From Liopterus haemorrhoidalis (Eukaryota; Arthropoda; Insecta; Coleoptera; Dytiscidae), in the NCBI GenBank assembly GCA_963971575.1, contig OZ020615.1, forward strand, positions 61,203,379-61,267,378: a stretch of DNA of 64,000 nucleotides. The letters run 5' to 3'. Under the pieces are notes generated by a model. That model was not told where the DNA came from, searched no databases, and saw nothing but the letters and a program-made list of their open reading frames with translations. A program made the translations under genes and the position numbers. This document shows, one piece after another, positions 45,415 through 57,664 of this stretch (position 1 is the first letter of the stretch; every line of letters starts with the position of its first letter).

Positions 45415-46182
45415 AGAGCTATTAAGGCCTTAATTTTTTTCAAGGCTAAACAATATACGAAGATTTGAAAAATTCAAACCGCAGTTCTCTATATTTTATT
45501 GTTCTTGAGTTTTTTTAAAAGAGAATTTTGAGAATTTTTTTTAAATAAAAAAAAAAAAATGACATTAAAAATTTTGCAAAAAAAAAAATATTTGGAGTTG
45601 CTCTTAAATTAGTTCTAAGGCCCCTCAGGATTTCAAAAATTTCAACCACAGGTCTCTATCTTATGTACATTTAAAGATACGGTCTTTCGAAAATCAAAAT
45701 ATTTACAAATTTTCAAAACTACACGGATCAAAAAGATGTTAACTAAAAAGGGCCCTATTTTTTATCTAGGCAGAAAAAGGTATGTAGATTTCAAAAATTC
45801 AAACCGCAGGTGCCTATAATTTACAGTTTTTAAAATAGGATTTTTTAAATCTAAAAAAAAAATGATTTCACAAAAAATTCCTTGTTTAGGGGTTGTTTTA
45901 TAAAAAGTCCTGAGACCCTTTAGAACTCGGAATTTCAAAAATTTTAACCGCAGATACCTATCTCATGTAGTTTCTGAGATACGGTCTTTCAAAAACGAAA
46001 TATTTACTAATTTTCAAAACTACACGGATCAAAAAGATGTTAACTCTATTGATCTAAAGTTTCTATTTTTATTTAGGTAGATAAAAGTCTAGATTTCAAA
46101 AATTCACACCACAGGTATCTATCTCTAATCCTTCAACAACAGAATCATCTCTGCAAAACCCTGAAATGTGTGAAAATACACA
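45415..46182. repeat. R1-related repeat, copy E, tandem internal units
   Basis: Units with AATTCAAACCGCAG..CTAT and TTTTAACCGCAGATACC recur as at 9800-10600. ATACGGTCTTTC and ACTACACGGATCAAAAAGAT occur twice, 300 bp apart. It ends CTGCAAAACCCTGAAATGTG, the R1 end. Confidence 0.6.
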
Positions 46183-46359
46183 ATATATTCTATTATCTGT
46201 CTCTATAGTATATCGAGACATTTTATAATTTCTTAATTCTTATTAACTTTCAATAGAAATGTTTAAATCAATATCTGAAAATAAAACTCAGCAAAACTAC
46301 AAATTTAAATCTATTGAAAACAGACAAATAAATCAAAACAATATAAACGTCAATGAACT

Positions 46360-46660
46360 TATTCCTCAGTTGTCAAACTGAAAACAGGTAGCAATGACTG
46401 CCATCTGTACTGTGGATATCATTAATTATAATCAACAGATTTGCATGTCATCTCCAGTCTATTTGTATCACACTTATACCTGCAGGTTCTTGTCGGTTGA
46501 GCGGCGCGGGTGTCAAGATTTCAATACATCATAACACCGGTAAATATTTCTGATTATTCTTTGAACCGTGCGGGGTATTCATCAAATTAATAAAACGATC
46601 ACAGTTTGTTAGTTGACTTCATGTTGCTTCTTAGAATTATTTTTAAAGACTGGTAGCTGG
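46360..46660. promoter_or_regulatory. Candidate intronic enhancer
   Basis: This stretch is of mixed base composition without repeat ends. It contains CAGGTAG (46385-46391, the Zelda word), ATTAATTATA (46421-46430, homeodomain-type) and ATTTGCAT (46439-46446, POU octamer). Such sites also occur by chance; the call is a candidate only. Confidence 0.25.
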
Positions 46661-46725
46661 ATTGTACTTTTAACGCATGAATTATCAAAGAAGGATTAGT
46701 TCTGTGTATTGTAAAAGATTAATTC

Positions 46726-46747
46726 AAAAAAAAAAAAAAAAAAAAAA
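46726..46747. repeat. A22 homopolymer
   Basis: An uninterrupted run of 22 A. No retroelement end is obvious upstream. Confidence 0.9.
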
Positions 46748-46879
46748 TCAAATCTTACATCAATAGTGACTAAACTTATTATTGTCAGTACTCTAGCGGT
46801 TCTCAAACTAATTTTGTCGCGAAAACCTTATTGAGAAGTGACGTACAGACACTACTAGACTGTCTATCCCAGTGATTCC

Positions 46880-47220
46880 CAAACTGTGCGACGCGGAACC
46901 GAATACCCGATACCATTACCCGGTTATTCCTTGCTATCCAATAGTTACCACCCGTTAATTACTCGTTACTCCTGTTAATTATCCGCCAAGAATTAATTAA
47001 ATACGGATAAGGACCAAAGGGATACCTGCGACCAGCACCCATGATTTATTTTTTTTTAATTATGAAAAAATATTTTTACAACAAAATACTCAGAATACAA
47101 AAATACTCAAGAAACCTAAAAATTCCCCGTTAATTATTACTCGTCAATTATCCGCTACCCATTAATAGTTAATGGGTAATGAGTAGATAACGGGTAATCA
47201 AAATCGAAATTCTCTTAGCG
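46880..47220. repeat. Decayed repeat with CCCGTTAATTA words
   Basis: CCGTTAATTACTCG, CCGTTAATTATTACTCG and the inverted ATTAATAGTTAATGGGTAAT recur, suggesting an old palindromic MITE. Confidence 0.45.
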
Positions 47221-47279
47221 ACTTCTCTAAGTGAATTCTCTAAGAAACAAAATCAGCCAAGACTCCCAGGAGCTAATTT

Positions 47280-48640
47280 ATCGCCTAGAAGAACGTAATA
47301 CAAAAATAAACTATAATCTTAATACCGCACATACTCATAGAAGGCAATGAAAAGGTCGACACCGCAGCCAGTGAAGCAATCAAAAAAGAAAATACTACAA
47401 GTACCAAACTCCAACCTTATGATTTCCAAACAAAAATAAAATGTAGGATACTGGAAGAGGCAACAAACAAATGGAAGAACATCCAACACAAAACAAACCC
47501 AGAACCATAAAAAACAACACCCAACAATGTCTATTCAAAGGGTCCCAAACTTTAACAAGGTTAAGAATTGGTCACACAAGGATTACCCATAGCCACAAAA
47601 TGAAGAAAGAAGACCCAGATGCAACGAATTTAACAAAACAATAAATGTGCAACATCTCATAGTAGACCACCCAACAATGAAAATTCAAAGGATCAAGGAA
47701 GATCTTTCTCTCTAGAACTTTAACCAGGTTAAGAATTGGTCACACAAGGATTACCCATAGCCACAAAATGAAGAAAGAATACCCAGATGCGACGAATGTA
47801 ACAAAACAATAAATGTACAACATCTCATAGTAGACCACCCAACAATGAAAATTCAAAGGATCAAGGAAGATCTTTCTCTTTAGAACTTTAACCAGGTTAA
47901 GAATTGGTCACACAAGGATTACCCATAGCCACAAAATGAAGAAAGAATACCCAGATGCGACGAATGTAACAAAACAATAAATGCACAACATCTCATAGTA
48001 GACCACCCAACAATGAAAATTCAAAGGATCGAGGAAGAATTGGTCACACAAGGATTACCCATAGCCACAAAATGAAGAAAGAATACCCAGCTGCGACGAA
48101 TGTAACAAAACAATAAATGTACAACATCTCATAGTAGACCACCCAACAACGAAAATTCAAAGGATCGAGGCAGAATAAATCCTTAACCAGGTTAAGAATT
48201 GGTCACACAAGGCTTACCCATAGCCACAAAATGAAGAAAGAAGACCCAGATGCGACGAATGTAATAAAACAATAAATGTACAACATCTCATAGTAGACCA
48301 CCCAACAATGGAAATTCAAAGTATCAAGGAAGAACCAAACTTTAACCAGGAAAAGAATTGGTCACACAAGGGTTACCCATAGCCACAAAATGAAGGCACA
48401 CCCAGATGCGACGAATGTAATAAAATGTACAACACCCCATAGTAGACAGCAATAAATATGACACAAAAACACAAAATACCTCACACTCTTGAACAGGTAC
48501 TCTGCAAAAACACAGACAATCTCACAAAACTACAAAAATATCTAACAGATACAGGACTATACAAACACTTAAAACAAACAATAGACACACCACACAACAA
48601 ATACTTACTTATCCACACAATAAAAATGTAATTTATAATA
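47280..48640 (+). mobile_element. I-clade LINE 3' fragment with tandemly amplified segment
   Basis: The + strand first gives EGNEKVDTAASEAIKKEN, the end of an RNase H domain, then TLTRLRIGHTRITHSHKMKK and, shifted one frame, RCDECNKTINVQHLIVDH, the usual post-RNase H Cys region. The last part reads LQKYLTDTGLYKHLKQ. RT and upstream parts are absent. An A/T-rich tail follows 48640. All is non-functional. Confidence 0.75.
47521..48440 (+). repeat. Six-unit tandem array within the LINE
   Basis: GAATTGGTCACACAAGG starts at 47565, 47733, 47901, 48037, 48196 and 48355: spacings 168, 168, 136, 159, 159. Units also share GATGCGACGAATGTAA and CATCTCATAGTAGACC. Every unit carries the same frameshift between the THSHKMKKE block and the Cys block, so amplification followed decay. 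Confidence 0.9.
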
Positions 48641-48889
48641 AACTGTAAAATATGAATTATAAAACAAAGTAAACGTTACTTTGTACAGGGTATACATAAC
48701 CGTAGTAGTTGACCAACATTTTTAAATAAAATAATTTACCTAAGTCTTCGTAAGCAGTTACCAGATACATTTTCTTTAAAAACTTCTTCGATAAACCATG
48801 GCAAGGAGCTATTACCATCATAACCAACTGAAATACTCAATTTAAAATTATTTATTCCCACTTTAAAATTGAAAAGGTATTGCTATATA

Positions 48890-49200
48890 TGTGTGGATAA
48901 AATATTATGCTGCAGACAAACAAATACATTTCACCCTTGTATATATACTCCGTACAGTAGTATATTTGTCAATGGGTTCATCACCTCAGACAAATGTACA
49001 AATGATCTGTAAACGATCTCGTTACTGTTGCGTTGTGAGATGGTGTTGTGTGGGGTATACGGTACGCGGTATACGGCACCAGGGTGAGATGGTGTGAACC
49101 GAGAATGAAGTGTTTTGGTAACGCGGAGTCGTTTACTTGCGGTGTCTGACAAATTAATTGAGTTGGACGGGTCGATTGAGTATTTAGACGGCGGTTACAT
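48890..49200. other. Mixed-composition intronic stretch
   Basis: GTATACGGTACGCGGTATACGG is a local near-palindrome, and CAAATTAATTGAG follows. No repeat ends. Possibly single-copy. Confidence 0.25.
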
Positions 49201-49409
49201 GTATTGATTACGTATTTAGATTTCATTTAACTTATACGTGAATTGAATAATCAATGAAATGAAGTTGATTATTTAAAGAAGAACATTTCTGCACATTTCG
49301 GATCGTGAAACTAATTCATGGACTAGAAACAAATAGGTGTTTGTAATATAATAAAATAAATAGCAAATCTGAAATTGAAATTAGTCGGACATATTAATAG
49401 ATTTGCTGA

Positions 49410-49600
49410 TTGTCTCCTAGAATCAAAATAGATCATCTACCAGATGGTAGGACAATATTTAAAGAATTACCGGAAATATGCTATTATTAAAAATTCTCGA
49501 GAGGACATCATGATATTTTCCTAGAAGCAGATATAGAGTATCTACCAGATGGTTGGACGATATTAAGAAAATTGCCGGAAATATTGTTGACTAAGAGGGA
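49410..49600. repeat. Short direct duplication
   Basis: CTACCAGATGGTAGGACAAT near 49437 and CTACCAGATGGTTGGACGAT near 49534 belong to two units about 97 bp apart, both followed by a GCCGGAAATAT/ACCGGAAATAT block. Broken frames give LPDGWTILRKLPEI; family unknown. Confidence 0.5.
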
Positions 49601-51100
49601 AAGGTATGAAGAAGAAATGTAAAGCAGTGGACAGATTCTACTGGTAGGTGGTGATGATGATTTCAGTACAGAAAGGTGGTAAAATAGAAGACGAAAGAAG
49701 AGGTAAATGAAGTCAGATCTTCTACTATGAACTCTTGGCAAATTCAGAAAAAAATGTGAAGAAATATTTGGGGATAAATACATCCATTTATACCAATAAA
49801 GTTATATTTTTAGGGAAGCACAATATTCTGATCAGTTCATATTCCCAATAATTATCTTTAGGAATCGATAGCACAAAAACCTATCCACTTAAAAATCCAG
49901 GCAAGAAAGTGAAACTGGATTAGGCATACCCTCCGGAAGGCAGTAAACGACATCTCCAGAATGGCACCCTTAGAGAAGCCGTCGTAGAGGTTGCCCTGTA
50001 TCCACATGGAGGAGAACGATACACTAAGAATTTAATGCCCACGGAACTATCTGGCGCCAGGTGAAGAGGTTTGCTCTTCACAAAACCCGATGGCGCGAGT
50101 TTGTAAAAGCCCTATGCTCCAGCGAGGAGATCTAGGACACAATATACAATATTCTGGAGAAATAGTAATCCCACTATGTTACTCTTTGAACTCTGAAGCT
50201 TTACGTTATCTTTGGTATGAAGGTTTAAATCTAAACTTGGCGGGAATTCAGAAGGAATAGATGGCCGGTGACGATTAAAAAAAGTGTATGGTTCAATCGA
50301 AAAAAATATCAAAATGAAGCAAATATCAAATGAAGCAGACACGTCCGTGAGAAATAAATATTTCTCTGTTTCATTTTTCTTCTCATCTAGTGGTGGCAGT
50401 GGTGCATATACAAAAACACATACGTTTATATATATTCAAATATAATAAACGAAGATAAAACTGCGGACGTACGTTGTTACGAGTAGTTCAGATACGTTAT
50501 TGATAATTTACATAGATTTGTTTGAAATATATATATATTTACTTATCGGTTCTTAATCAATCGATCTGCCAAATAAATTCCCGCCGACGATATCAATGAC
50601 GAAATAACTACAATGTGCTAGTAGATTATTAACACAAAATTAGGGTTTATTAAGAGCACATTACATAGTTGTGTAGAGCAAGGGAACACGAACAAAATTT
50701 CTAAAGAAATTTAGTTACAGTTTTGTTTAAAGACATCTTTATAGACAGTAGCAGATTTAAATGTAATTTTCTCTACAATAAATGTGGTTGGTACAATCTA
50801 AAATAACCCAACATTTAATAAACACGTCCCAACGATGTTTCTTACATATCCAGACATTTTTTTGTATTTCTTGTTTCAAGTTAGTTGCCGACATTTTTCT
50901 CAAGTCTGGTCATTTGGAAGGTTCAGTTTTTATTTGACCTGTGACCTTATAAAAAGATAACTATAAATCAATAACATTCGTTTTTGGTCTAGTTCTAGCT
51001 TAATTATAGAATTCTTGGCTATATTATTATATTTTATTTTGAAAAAAAATATGTATATATGTTACCAAAGTAAATGTATTTTTAGAATTAATTAGGACGA
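49600..51100. other. Long stretch without a recognised gene
   Basis: G+C is modest at 49880-50150, with short broken frames. I could not assign it to a family. Confidence 0.35.
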
Positions 51101-51204
51101 GCGCGCATCCAGATTTTTTTTTTAGGTGGCACTCACGTCTGGAAAAATGTGCAATTTGAATTTTTGGGGGGCTCAAACTCGTTAGATTTTCCTGGGTGCT
51201 CACC

Positions 51205-51282
51205 CCTAGTAGGTATAACTAAAAAATCCTTATACCGTCACACATATGTCTGTCTACGTATACGGTAGAAATTGTGACATTA
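51205..51282 (+). mobile_element. R1 start fragment, copy F
   Basis: GTAGGTATAACTAAAAAATC, CTTATACCGTCACACATATG and a short GTCTGTCTAC, then GGTAGAAATTGT, match the R1 start. The piece ends where the Harbinger-like MITE begins. Confidence 0.55.
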
Positions 51283-51892
51283 TGGCGCGTCTACATTGAG
51301 GCAACATGGTAGCATACGACAAGTCTGACGGGACCGGCAGACCATGTCGCATTGGCAAGCTAGTGTTTACACCAACACTGGGAGCATGCTACTGTTTATT
51401 ATTGCGAGATCTGTCATTTTACTGAATAAATATGGCGGATCGTAGAAATTATATGGCATTCGCATAACTATAAATAATATCAAGCCAATTTATATTATTT
51501 TATAACAAATTTTAATTCCATTACAAAAACATAACCTTACTTAATTATGTTTATCATTATTTATCATACTCTATTTTATCAAAACTTATATTTACTCACT
51601 TACCTTAAATAAATTTAAGTTGCTAAATAATTTTTGTTGATACAGCAACACTTACAACACTAGTTAATTTAAAAAACAAATACTTCTATAATAACAACTA
51701 TCAAATATCAAAATGGCGAACATGTGGCTTTCAGAACTGGTAGCGTGTCGCACGAAACCTCTTTGATGTTTACCGCCAAGTAACGGGAACGCGCAACATG
51801 TCGCACGGCTCCCATCAGACCGCTGCACATTGGTAGCATGCGACATGTCGAACGGTCGCATGCTACCATGTTGCCTCGATGTAGACGCGCCA
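51283..51892. mobile_element. Harbinger-like MITE (TGGCGCGTCTACAT family), copy 2
   Basis: TTA at 51280-51282 and 51893-51895 flanks ends TGGCGCGTCTACATTGAGGC and the inverse of TGGCGCGTCTACATCGAGGC. The interior matches 26253-26981 in the opposite orientation. Confidence 0.9.
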
Positions 51893-52289
51893 TTAGAGAC
51901 TTGGTTTATCATCAGTTTATTCTCAATACCAGCAGTCAGTGAGTGAATTGGAATTTGCAGATTATCTTCTACTACTTGGGCTACTTCTTATTTCAGTTCT
52001 CTGCATTTTACATATGTCCAGTGCAGTAACTAAGGTTCAATAGGTGCACAGGCACAGTGCCCTGGATGAAAAGGCATCAAAAAATTATCAATGGGGCCCA
52101 AGTCAAATTTTGTATTTCCTTGTTTTTTTTTTTGCTCAGCACCTCGATCCATCTAATTTTATTTTTCACCCAAAAACCATGTACAGCGCGCACGAAAAGC
52201 TAGTTACATGTATCAACAATTCTTACTTCGTTTCGGGGAAGCATTTAACATTCTGGTCACATTCGAGTAGTAAATAAATGTCAGAAGCT

Positions 52290-52490
52290 AAACAAGAGGA
52301 ATCTGTGTTAACACCTCTGATTAATTCGGACATAAAACAATAAACAGAGAGTGTGCTACCGAGAGAGCGAGCTGTAAGCGAACAGCGGGAGCCGTGGCAC
52401 GCGTGCTGTCCTCTGTCAAACATCCCAGCGGGACATTCTCAACACACCATGCCACATAACACACCCTTCACACACTACAATTATTATTAA
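52290..52490. promoter_or_regulatory. Candidate regulatory stretch with GAGA-type words
   Basis: CCGAGAGAGCGAGC (52358-52371) and GATTAATTCGG lie in about 200 bp of balanced composition with no transposon ends. Candidate only. Confidence 0.2.
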
Positions 52491-52789
52491 GAGATATATG
52501 AAGAGCACGAAATATATACACTGTACTTCACAGAACTTTTATAAAGGAACCGCAACTAATGAAATTTTGTTATTTTTGTTATTTTCAGTGTACGATTAAA
52601 TTTTTTAAATCATACATTACATGTGTGTTAAGCGACGCAACAAGGCAGCGGCCTTAGGCACCAAATTAGAAAGGGCGCCAAAATTAGTGAATCTCAGTTT
52701 TTTTTTTGTCGCAAGTTTACTCAAGATAATTTTTTGTCAACTATTGGGCCGACAGCTGATCTAGTAACGTAAGGCCTATCATTTTAGCC

Positions 52790-53645
52790 TATATTTTTTC
52801 ACTCTTTCTATTTTTGCATTTTCTACATAAATTTTCATATTTTCATTTTCTTATTTTATGAGTACATTACCAAATATCATTGCTTTTGTTTTATTTGTAT
52901 TCAGTTTTAATTTATTGTAGTTTAACCATTTTCCTACTCTTTCTAAATCTTCATTTAATTTTAATTCCATTTGTTCTTTTTAGCACCAGTATAAATCATC
53001 TGCAAAAATATGAAAATTGCGGTGAAATATAACAATACTAAAATTATATATAAAATAAACAATAAGAGTCCCAGGATACTATCTTGCGGTACACCGTACT
53101 CTATTAACTTTTCTTTTTACATACACATACTCGTCACATTCTGTCACTCGTGACTTACTCGTCACATTTGACAATTTGTTTCCTATTTTCTATATAGTTT
53201 TAAAACTATTTATATGAAATAAACAATAATAGTCCTAGTATACTACCTTGCGGTACACCATACCCAATTAACTTTTCTTCTGAACTCATATTGTCACATA
53301 TGAAAATTTGTTTTCTATTTTCTATACAGCTTTTAAACTATTTATATAAAATAAATAATAATGGTCTCAGTATACTACCTTGCGGTACACCATACTCTAT
53401 GAACTCTTCTTCTAAATTTATATTGTCACATATGACAATTTGTTTTCTATTTTATATAGTTTTTAAAATATTTAACGATATTTCCTCTAAACCTCTCAGG
53501 AAATTTTGGTTTCAATTTTTTTATTTTAATTAGTCTACTTCTGTCTATTGTTTCAAAAGCTCTTTTTAAGTCAAAAAATACTATTGCAGTATATAAATTT
53601 TTATCAACCTGTATTTTATTTAAATTCTGTTTAAAAATTACTTTC
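52790..53645 (-). pseudogene. LINE RT fragment with tandemly triplicated segment
   Basis: On the minus strand, VFFDLKRAFETIDRSRL (motif A, near 53590) is followed by the segment that normally reads VPQGSILGPLLFILYIN, present three times (anchors CTTGCGGTACACC at 53083, 53247 and 53379), then FADDLYW (52986-53006; motif C) and LNYNKLKLNTNKTKAMIFGN. Frameshifts and stops throughout. Confidence 0.7.
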
Positions 53646-54365
53646 TGGTGTTTTTTTTTTTTAATAATTAACTAATAATGAAATCGTATATACCTATGAA
53701 TCACGATTTCGACATCTTTAGAATTTATTTAAACATCTTTAATACTATGTTCAAGTATGTGAAGAAAAATACTTACCAAAAAAATATAAAAATTCTAAAC
53801 TGCTTAAATTTGTCATATAAAGCATCATAAGAAACATTCGTAAAACTTCCAAAAACTTTTCGTCTCAAAACTCAGCTGAACAAAAAGAAACATTGAGGAG
53901 TGTGACGCAAGTTGTAAAGCATATAACAACAGCTGTACACTGGGATAACTCCATGGGAGCGCGAGATAGTCCCGGAACATGCAACCAGCCCGTCTAACAG
54001 TCCTGTGACACGACAACATTCTGCAAATAATGCCTCGGAAAAAATGAAAAGAATGAATTTACGAATTGGATTGGAAATATGGAATATTCTATTGATACGG
54101 GGGTGTGACACTGTTAATATTTTATGCTGTTACGCCTGTTTGCGTGATTTTTTTTGCTATATTTTTTTTAAATATAGCAAGAACATGCAAAATTTGTACT
54201 TAATGGTACGAACACGTTGTAAGATTGTTGGCGGCGACTATAGGTGCTGGCTAGCTGGTGCCCCCCGACGAGAATAAATACCCTTTTACTTTCAAATGTA
54301 CCTGGACAGGTAGATTGTCGTTATTTGTAGGCGCATGTATCATGCGCGTATACGAATGCGAGTAT
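53646..54365. other. Unassigned stretch
   Basis: No repeat ends or exon recognised. Confidence 0.35.
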
Positions 54366-54369
54366 TCTA

Positions 54370-55170
54370 GGTGCGTTCGGCATAACTGTGCAGTTGTGTC
54401 CTGCAAGTTTTTTGTCACGTGACCACTGTGCACACTGTGCAAGAAAGTCAAAGACGAACGCTTTGTTCAGATTGTGTAGTTATTATTGTTATTCTAACCC
54501 TTTTTTTTGTAAACCTATAAATTATGTGTGTTTGATTACACGAAGTCTGTCTCCTGCTACTTGTTTAGTACGATAATATAAAAATGACGCATGAAAGTTT
54601 TGGGATGCTTTTAAGTAATATAAAAGAAATTTTATTTGATGAGGAAGACAATTCAGAAGAATTTTCCAAACCAGAAAATATTTTGTAAAAAGTGTTTGAA
54701 TATGCAGAGTACTGTTCCAAATCATTATTGAGAGGTTTAGAAGAAAAATTTATAGAAGCGGTGTACCAGAAGGTAGTATACTGAGACCATTATTGTTTAT
54801 TTTACATAAATAACTGTAACAAATCAATTTAAAGTACATTTCCACTTATATCCAGAAAATTTTAAGTTTTTTTGAGTGTCTTTACATGTTCCATCATGAG
54901 GTTCATGTCTGTACTATTTATTTTGCAAATGCTGCAGGCATAAACAATGATATCTTGATTGTTTTCACTCATATTGTTTTGTAGAAATATAAATACTATT
55001 GCACAGATTGGCGCACGATCTGAACTTGTGACTATTGTGCAACACAAACTGCACTGCACGATATTTGCCGAACGATATTTGCAGCACAGACCACACAAAA
55101 ACTTTATGCCGAATGTTTCCTGTGTAAATTATGCAGAATGTGTATATTATTAGCTTATACCGAACGCACC
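54370..55170. mobile_element. Non-autonomous element with AGGTGCGTTCGG ends
   Basis: AGGTGCGTTCGGCATAA at the left and TTATACCGAACGCACCT at the right are inverses with one mismatch. TTCT flanks both sides, so the duplication length is unclear. It contains a short LINE RT shard. Confidence 0.7.
54757..54832 (+). pseudogene. Short RT shard
   Basis: The frame reads SGVPEGSILRPLLFILHK then stops. It corresponds to the same RT segment that is triplicated at 53083-53420 but is on the opposite strand. Confidence 0.6.
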
Positions 55171-55174
55171 TTCT

Positions 55175-56850
55175 GTAGTTCTTCTATCAGTTGATTTCTA
55201 CATCTTGCTCGACGTTTACGAAAACCAAGTGTTGGACATAACTTTATACTTTTTTTAATATTTAGAATACTGCCATAAAACAGAAGTATAATATATCATC
55301 GTCCTTCTAAACCCATTTATAAAATAAACTCTTAACTTTCACTGCATACCATCAACTAAATAGCATTACAGGTGTCAGGAGTATAGCAGAGGACAGGAGA
55401 TATCCCCGTTGCCCGGTGTGAACCTCTGAACTCGGGCACATCCGTCAAAATCAGTTCGCAGATCAGTCATAGCCCAGTCATGGCGTACACAATCATCTGA
55501 CGGCTACAATCGCCTAGATTACAGACTACGTAAGCCGACAGAATGTCACATTCCTCTAATGGAATAACATGTAACGGTTCATATTGATACGGACAAAAAA
55601 TTGTATCAAACATGGAGATTTTGTTGGTTTCCGTGGGAAAGGTGAAAAGATATATTCCACAACATATAAGAGGATGTGGGATTTATGGTTCTAATGACAT
55701 TTTAGTGGAATTACTTCCTCAATATACAAATAAATAGAATTAAGGTTGAAAATCTTTGATGATAATCAAGTGATACTTACACAAGAAGAAGAATATATGA
55801 CATACATGCTTAGGAAATTAGAAAAGGAGAACGAAACCTAGGGACTAAACATCTTTATTTCTTTAGTTTGTTGGCTTTAGCAGTTTTGGTTATTAGCCAG
55901 GTAAAGAAATAGATTTAAAATTACGTTTATAATTTGATATTTTCTGATTTAATATAGTCATAAATAATTTCATAAATATCTAGAGAGTTAAAAACAAGAA
56001 GCGTCTGAATATTGGTAGCTAAGGATATTTTTTGGGCAACTAAATTTTATATGAATAAGTTGCGAAAATGAATTGGTCATTCAAACAAGTGATTCGAATC
56101 GCTGACAAACAAATTATCACACGGACAGAAAGGAGAAGAAACCATATTCTATGCAGATGATGTGATTAAATCTAAGCCGGATAAAAGTGCATATAAAAGA
56201 TTTGCTTTGGTGAGAAGAAAACCAAAGCTTTCTAGGAAGAAGGGGTTGAATTTGACCAAAGAATGATTCTATAATAATTCTATGTAGAGAATCTATGTAT
56301 TTTTGTTGCCATTGGTTGTACATGGAAGATTTGAAGATTGACATAATCTCATTACTGTTTAGAGAAATATTTAACAGGGAGCCAATTACAGCTGTAACTA
56401 AACAAAAAAAAAAACAGAATGTTTACTGGGAGACAGTTACAGTAGCAATAGTACGACAAAAAGTACTTTCCATCAGATGCGTTTCGTTAATGGTCCAATT
56501 ATTTAATTTATTAAATTAATTTTGCCAGCAGCAATACTAGCAGCAGTACTGTAACTGTGGTCAAGGTTACCATGGTTTAATGAACCTCAATACAAAAATA
56601 AAATTTCAATTGCAATATACAGAACATACTGTACAACAGAGGTTAGTCCTTATAGGTAAAAATTTATCTATATTTTCCAATGCTGGAAAATGCCTAGAAA
56701 TATTTTTCGTAGTAATTTGTGTATGAGAATTACATAAACGTCTTCTTTGAACTATGGAATAAAACAAAACAAAATTTTAAACTAGTGGGCCAGAACCGAA
56801 ATTACAAAAGTTTTAAAATAATATAATTTGTGCACGTTGAAAACTACAGG
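55175..56850. other. Long stretch without a recognised gene
   Basis: 55390-55560 is G+C-richer and unexplained; the rest is AT-rich. No exon with a supportable domain. Confidence 0.35.
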
Positions 56851-56856
56851 AGTTGA

Positions 56857-57550
56857 CTTAAGCACGAAATCCATTATGAACTGCCAGCAAAAACCAGTAC
56901 GGCAACGGTTATATTCTTTTGCATGTATTGTAATGGAGCGCAACCCACTTAGCCAGCAACAGCCAGCACAGCAACAGCCAAAAACCACAGCAGAAATGTT
57001 TCTCTTGGGATTAAAATGGCTTTCGACTTGAACAGCCAGACGCCAGACCGGCACGAAACAGTGTTTCGACAGGTTGATACAAGTGTTTAGAGTGTTTCGG
57101 TTACATTTTATAAAAATAAGCACCGAAGAAATTTTTATACTTACTTGATGGTTAATGCTAGTCGTTCTTCGGGACTGACAGTTTCTCGAAAATGCGTATA
57201 TTTCTTTGACGAATCAAGAAGATTAAGAAGTAGGTCAAGAAGAAATTTACTTCTTGACCTACGAAAATATAGGAAAAATTTTTCTTCATCTTTCAGAAGG
57301 TCTGGAAAAAGATGATGAAATTCTCCAAATACCCTCCTCTTTTTAAAAATCTCATGGACACAAAACCTATGTTCCTGCTGTTGTCTTTCCCACTCTTCCT
57401 CCTCAGCATAAATTGCAGCCACTACAATTAGCTCTTCTTCCGATGAACTCTCCATTGCATCAAACGCAGCTGATCTAAAACTGGGATTGTTTCAAACGTC
57501 TGGCTGTCCAAGTGCCGTGCTGGCTGTTCATAATGGGTTTCGTGCTTAAA
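56857..57550 (-). mobile_element. PIF/Harbinger element relic
   Basis: AAGCACGAAATCCATTATGA and the inverse of AAGCACGAAACCCATTATGA mark the ends, next to TTAA on both sides. CAGCCAGCA words recur near the ends. The minus strand carries a HARBI1-like N-terminal fragment. Confidence 0.75.
57141..57455 (-). pseudogene. HARBI1-like transposase N-terminal fragment
   Basis: A Glu-rich start (MESSSEEELIVVAAIYAEEE) is followed by EFHHLFPDLLKDEEKFFLYF and RETVSPEERLALTIK. The last block is the N-terminal helical region of Harbinger nucleases (usual form SPEERLALTLR). The catalytic DDE domain and the partner Myb-like protein are absent. Confidence 0.7.
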
Positions 57551-57664
57551 TCACATATTTTCAACGAGCTGTTTCTCTCGCGGTCAGCTCTACTATGTTG
57601 CCTGTTCAAGGCCAAGTAAAAGCACAGATTGTTTAATTTGTGCACCAAATGGGAAGACCGCAAA

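Noticed and set aside
47565..48400. CRISPR-like array (regular repeats)
   Set aside because: Units are contiguous LINE-derived repeats without unique spacers, in a eukaryotic genome.
54862..55098. Cys-containing 78-residue frame (MCGLCCKYRSANIVQC) as a zinc finger
   Set aside because: It lies within the AGGTGCGTTCGG element, its Cys spacing fits no finger that I know, and the opposite strand is equally open.
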